Part shown: piece after piece, positions 62,922 through 64,000 of the stretch
How positions within the stretch are numbered: the first letter of the stretch is position 1
Layout of the letters: every line of letters starts with the position of its first letter
NCBI GenBank assembly: GCA_016703265.1
Contig: JADJCK010000001.1
Location: 124,001-188,000, forward strand
Reading direction: 5' to 3'
Length of the DNA stretch: 64,000 bases
Source: a bacterium
GTDB taxonomy: Bacteria > Krumholzibacteriota > Krumholzibacteriia > LZORAL124-64-63
Program-made: the position numbers and the translations under genes
Notes under the pieces: model-generated
The model's database searches: none
Seen by the model: the letters and a program-made list of their open reading frames with translations, nothing else
What the model was told of the DNA's origin: nothing

Positions 62922-64000
62922 CTACCCCTTGGGCGGCTTGTAGGCGAACAGCCTCTGGCCGGCGCGGATCAGGTTCGAGCGCGGCAGCGAGTTCACCTGG
63001 CGCAGGTGTGTCACCGTGACGCCCAGCCTCTTGGCGATGATGCCCACGGTGTCACCCTTGCGCACGTCGTAGCTGACGCGCTCCCAGCCTGCGGGCGGTT
63101 CGTACTTGCCCTTGCCCTTGGTGGCGGCCTTCGCCTTGCCGCCGGATTTCCCGCCGGAATTGCCGCTTGTCTGCGCCGAGGCCATCCGCTCGCGCGCGGA
63201 TGCGCTCAACTCGCCCGGCATCGGGATCAGCAATTCATCACCCGGGTGAATGAGGTACGGCTTGTTCAGGCGGTTGAGGCGCGCGATGTCCGCCACGGTG
63301 GCCCCGTAGGTCGAGGCGATGCGCCCGAGCGTCTCGCCGCGCGCCACGCGGTGGCTGCTCCACATCAGACGCTTCGCTGCCGGCACCTTCGCCAACGCCA
63401 CCTGCGCCGACGCGCCCTTGCCCTTCGGCACCTTCACGTTGTACGTCTTCTTGTCGGGCGAGGCGACACCCCGCACCAGCGCCGGATTGAGGGCCTTGAT
63501 CTCCGCCTCTTCGACGCCGGCGCATTTCGCGATCACGCCGAGATCGGTGGCGATGTCGACCGGCAACAGGTCGTAGTGCAACGGCCGCGCCGCCGGCACC
63601 GCGAATCCGAAGCGTTCCGGATCCTCGCCGATCCGCGCCGCCGCGATGAACTTCGGGATGTGCGCGGTCGTCTGGCTGGGCAGGCGCAGGTTCCAGAAAT
63701 CGTCGTGACCGTGCTGGTTGATCACGCGCTCGACGCGACCTTCACCGGTGTTGTAGGCGGCCAACACCAGCGCCCAGTCGTTGAACTGCGCATAGAGTGT
63801 GCGGATGTACTTGCAGGCCGCGCGCGTGGAGGCCTCCATGTCGCGGCGCTCGTCGATCCACCAGTCGATGCGCAGCCCGTTGCCCTTGCCGGTCGGCGCC
63901 ATGAACTGCCACGGGCCGACAGCGTTCGCGCTCGAGCCCGCGCGCGGGCTGAGTCCGCTCTCGATCAGCGCCAGGTAGATCATCTCGCGCGGCAGGCCGT
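62922..64000 (-). CDS. MltD-like membrane-bound lytic transglycosylase with LysM repeats (5' part outside window)
   Basis: The visible 359 residues run from GLPREMIYLALIESGLSPRAGSSANAVGPWQFM, with the catalytic Glu in LALIESGLSP and the transglycosylase motif AVGPWQFMAPTGKG, through AAYNTGEGRV, to LysM modules: HRVARGETLGRIASTYGATVADIARLNRL and, at the end, YDVRKGDTVGIIAKRLGVTVTHLRQVNSL. A third, weaker LysM-like unit lies near PVDIATDLGVIAKCAGVEEAEIKALNP. A basic Lys/Gly linker separates the last two modules. The protein cleaves peptidoglycan glycan strands. The N-terminal signal sequence lies beyond 64000; the ATG at 63983 is internal. Confidence 0.88.
   Translation of the reverse strand, partial: GLPREMIYLALIESGLSPRAGSSANAVGPWQFMAPTGKGNGLRIDWWIDERRDMEASTRAACKYIRTLYAQFNDWALVLAAYNTGEGRVERVINQHGHDDFWNLRLPSQTTAHIPKFIAAARIGEDPERFGFAVPAARPLHYDLLPVDIATDLGVIAKCAGVEEAEIKALNPALVRGVASPDKKTYNVKVPKGKGASAQVALAKVPAAKRLMWSSHRVARGETLGRIASTYGATVADIARLNRLNKPYLIHPGDELLIPMPGELSASARERMASAQTSGNSGGKSGGKAKAATKGKGKYEPPAGWERVSYDVRKGDTVGIIAKRLGVTVTHLRQVNSLPRSNLIRAGQRLFAYKPPKG

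Overview
The window is one contiguous flagellar locus of about 57 kb, flanked by a few housekeeping and envelope genes, from a very GC-rich Gram-negative bacterium. It has P-ring, L-ring and outer-membrane genes, so the cell has two membranes. A 29-residue AURKAIP1/COX24-type basic protein, a GlmU-like putative sugar nucleotidyltransferase of the Bacteroidota type, a PorV/PorQ-like protein and a DUF3373 porin-like protein suggest an uncultured lineage of or near the FCB superphylum (Krumholzibacteriota or Eisenbacteria-like). That placement is inference from gene content only.

Layout. 0-6.2 kb: DUF3373 outer-membrane protein (partial) and cytochrome c (minus strand), a frameshifted nucleotidyltransferase, an HU/IHF gene, the tiny ribosome-associated protein, a PilZ protein and a receiver-PAS-histidine kinase. 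6.4-16.3 kb (plus): flgF-flgG-flgA-flgH-flgI-flgJ-flgN-flgK-flgL-fliW-csrA, from a sigma54 promoter to a strong terminator. 16.4-23.1 kb (minus): fliT, fliS, fliD, flaG and four tandem flagellin genes. 23.4-26.6 kb (plus): a GNAT acetyltransferase and two related family-2 glycosyltransferases, probably for flagellin modification, then flgM. 27.1-30.9 kb: a large kinase and sigma54 activator pair. 31.2-57.3 kb (plus): a TPR protein, an FlgN-like protein, a soluble kinase and sigma54 activator pair (FlgSR-like), then flgB-flgC-fliE-fliF-fliG-fliH-fliI-fliJ-(MotE)-fliK-flgD-flgE-flbD-fliL-fliM-fliN-fliO-fliP-fliQ-fliR-flhB-flhA-flhF-(small membrane protein)-fliA. 57.3-61.7 kb: two unknown small genes, two HDOD proteins and an atypical FleQ-like sigma54 activator broken by a frameshift. 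61.8-64 kb: a PorV-like protein and a convergent MltD-like LysM transglycosylase (partial).

How it works together. Seven intergenic matches to the sigma54 -24/-12 element (GG-N10-GC) sit before the HU gene, flgF, flgM, the TPR/kinase/flgB operon, the MotE-fliK group, fliP and fliA. Sigma28-like elements sit before two flagellins, flgM and the 4.6 kb kinase. This reads as a hierarchy: sigma54 activators, then basal body, export apparatus and FliA, then flagellin, with FlgM as checkpoint. FliW-CsrA adds translational control: two flagellin leaders carry a small hairpin presenting a GGA/Shine-Dalgarno loop, with different but complementary stems.

Peculiarities: no motA, motB, flhG or chemotaxis genes; FlhF has a degraded GTPase site; FliM lacks the canonical CheY-binding motif; three genes (nucleotidyltransferase, flgJ, fleQ-like) each carry one apparent frameshift.
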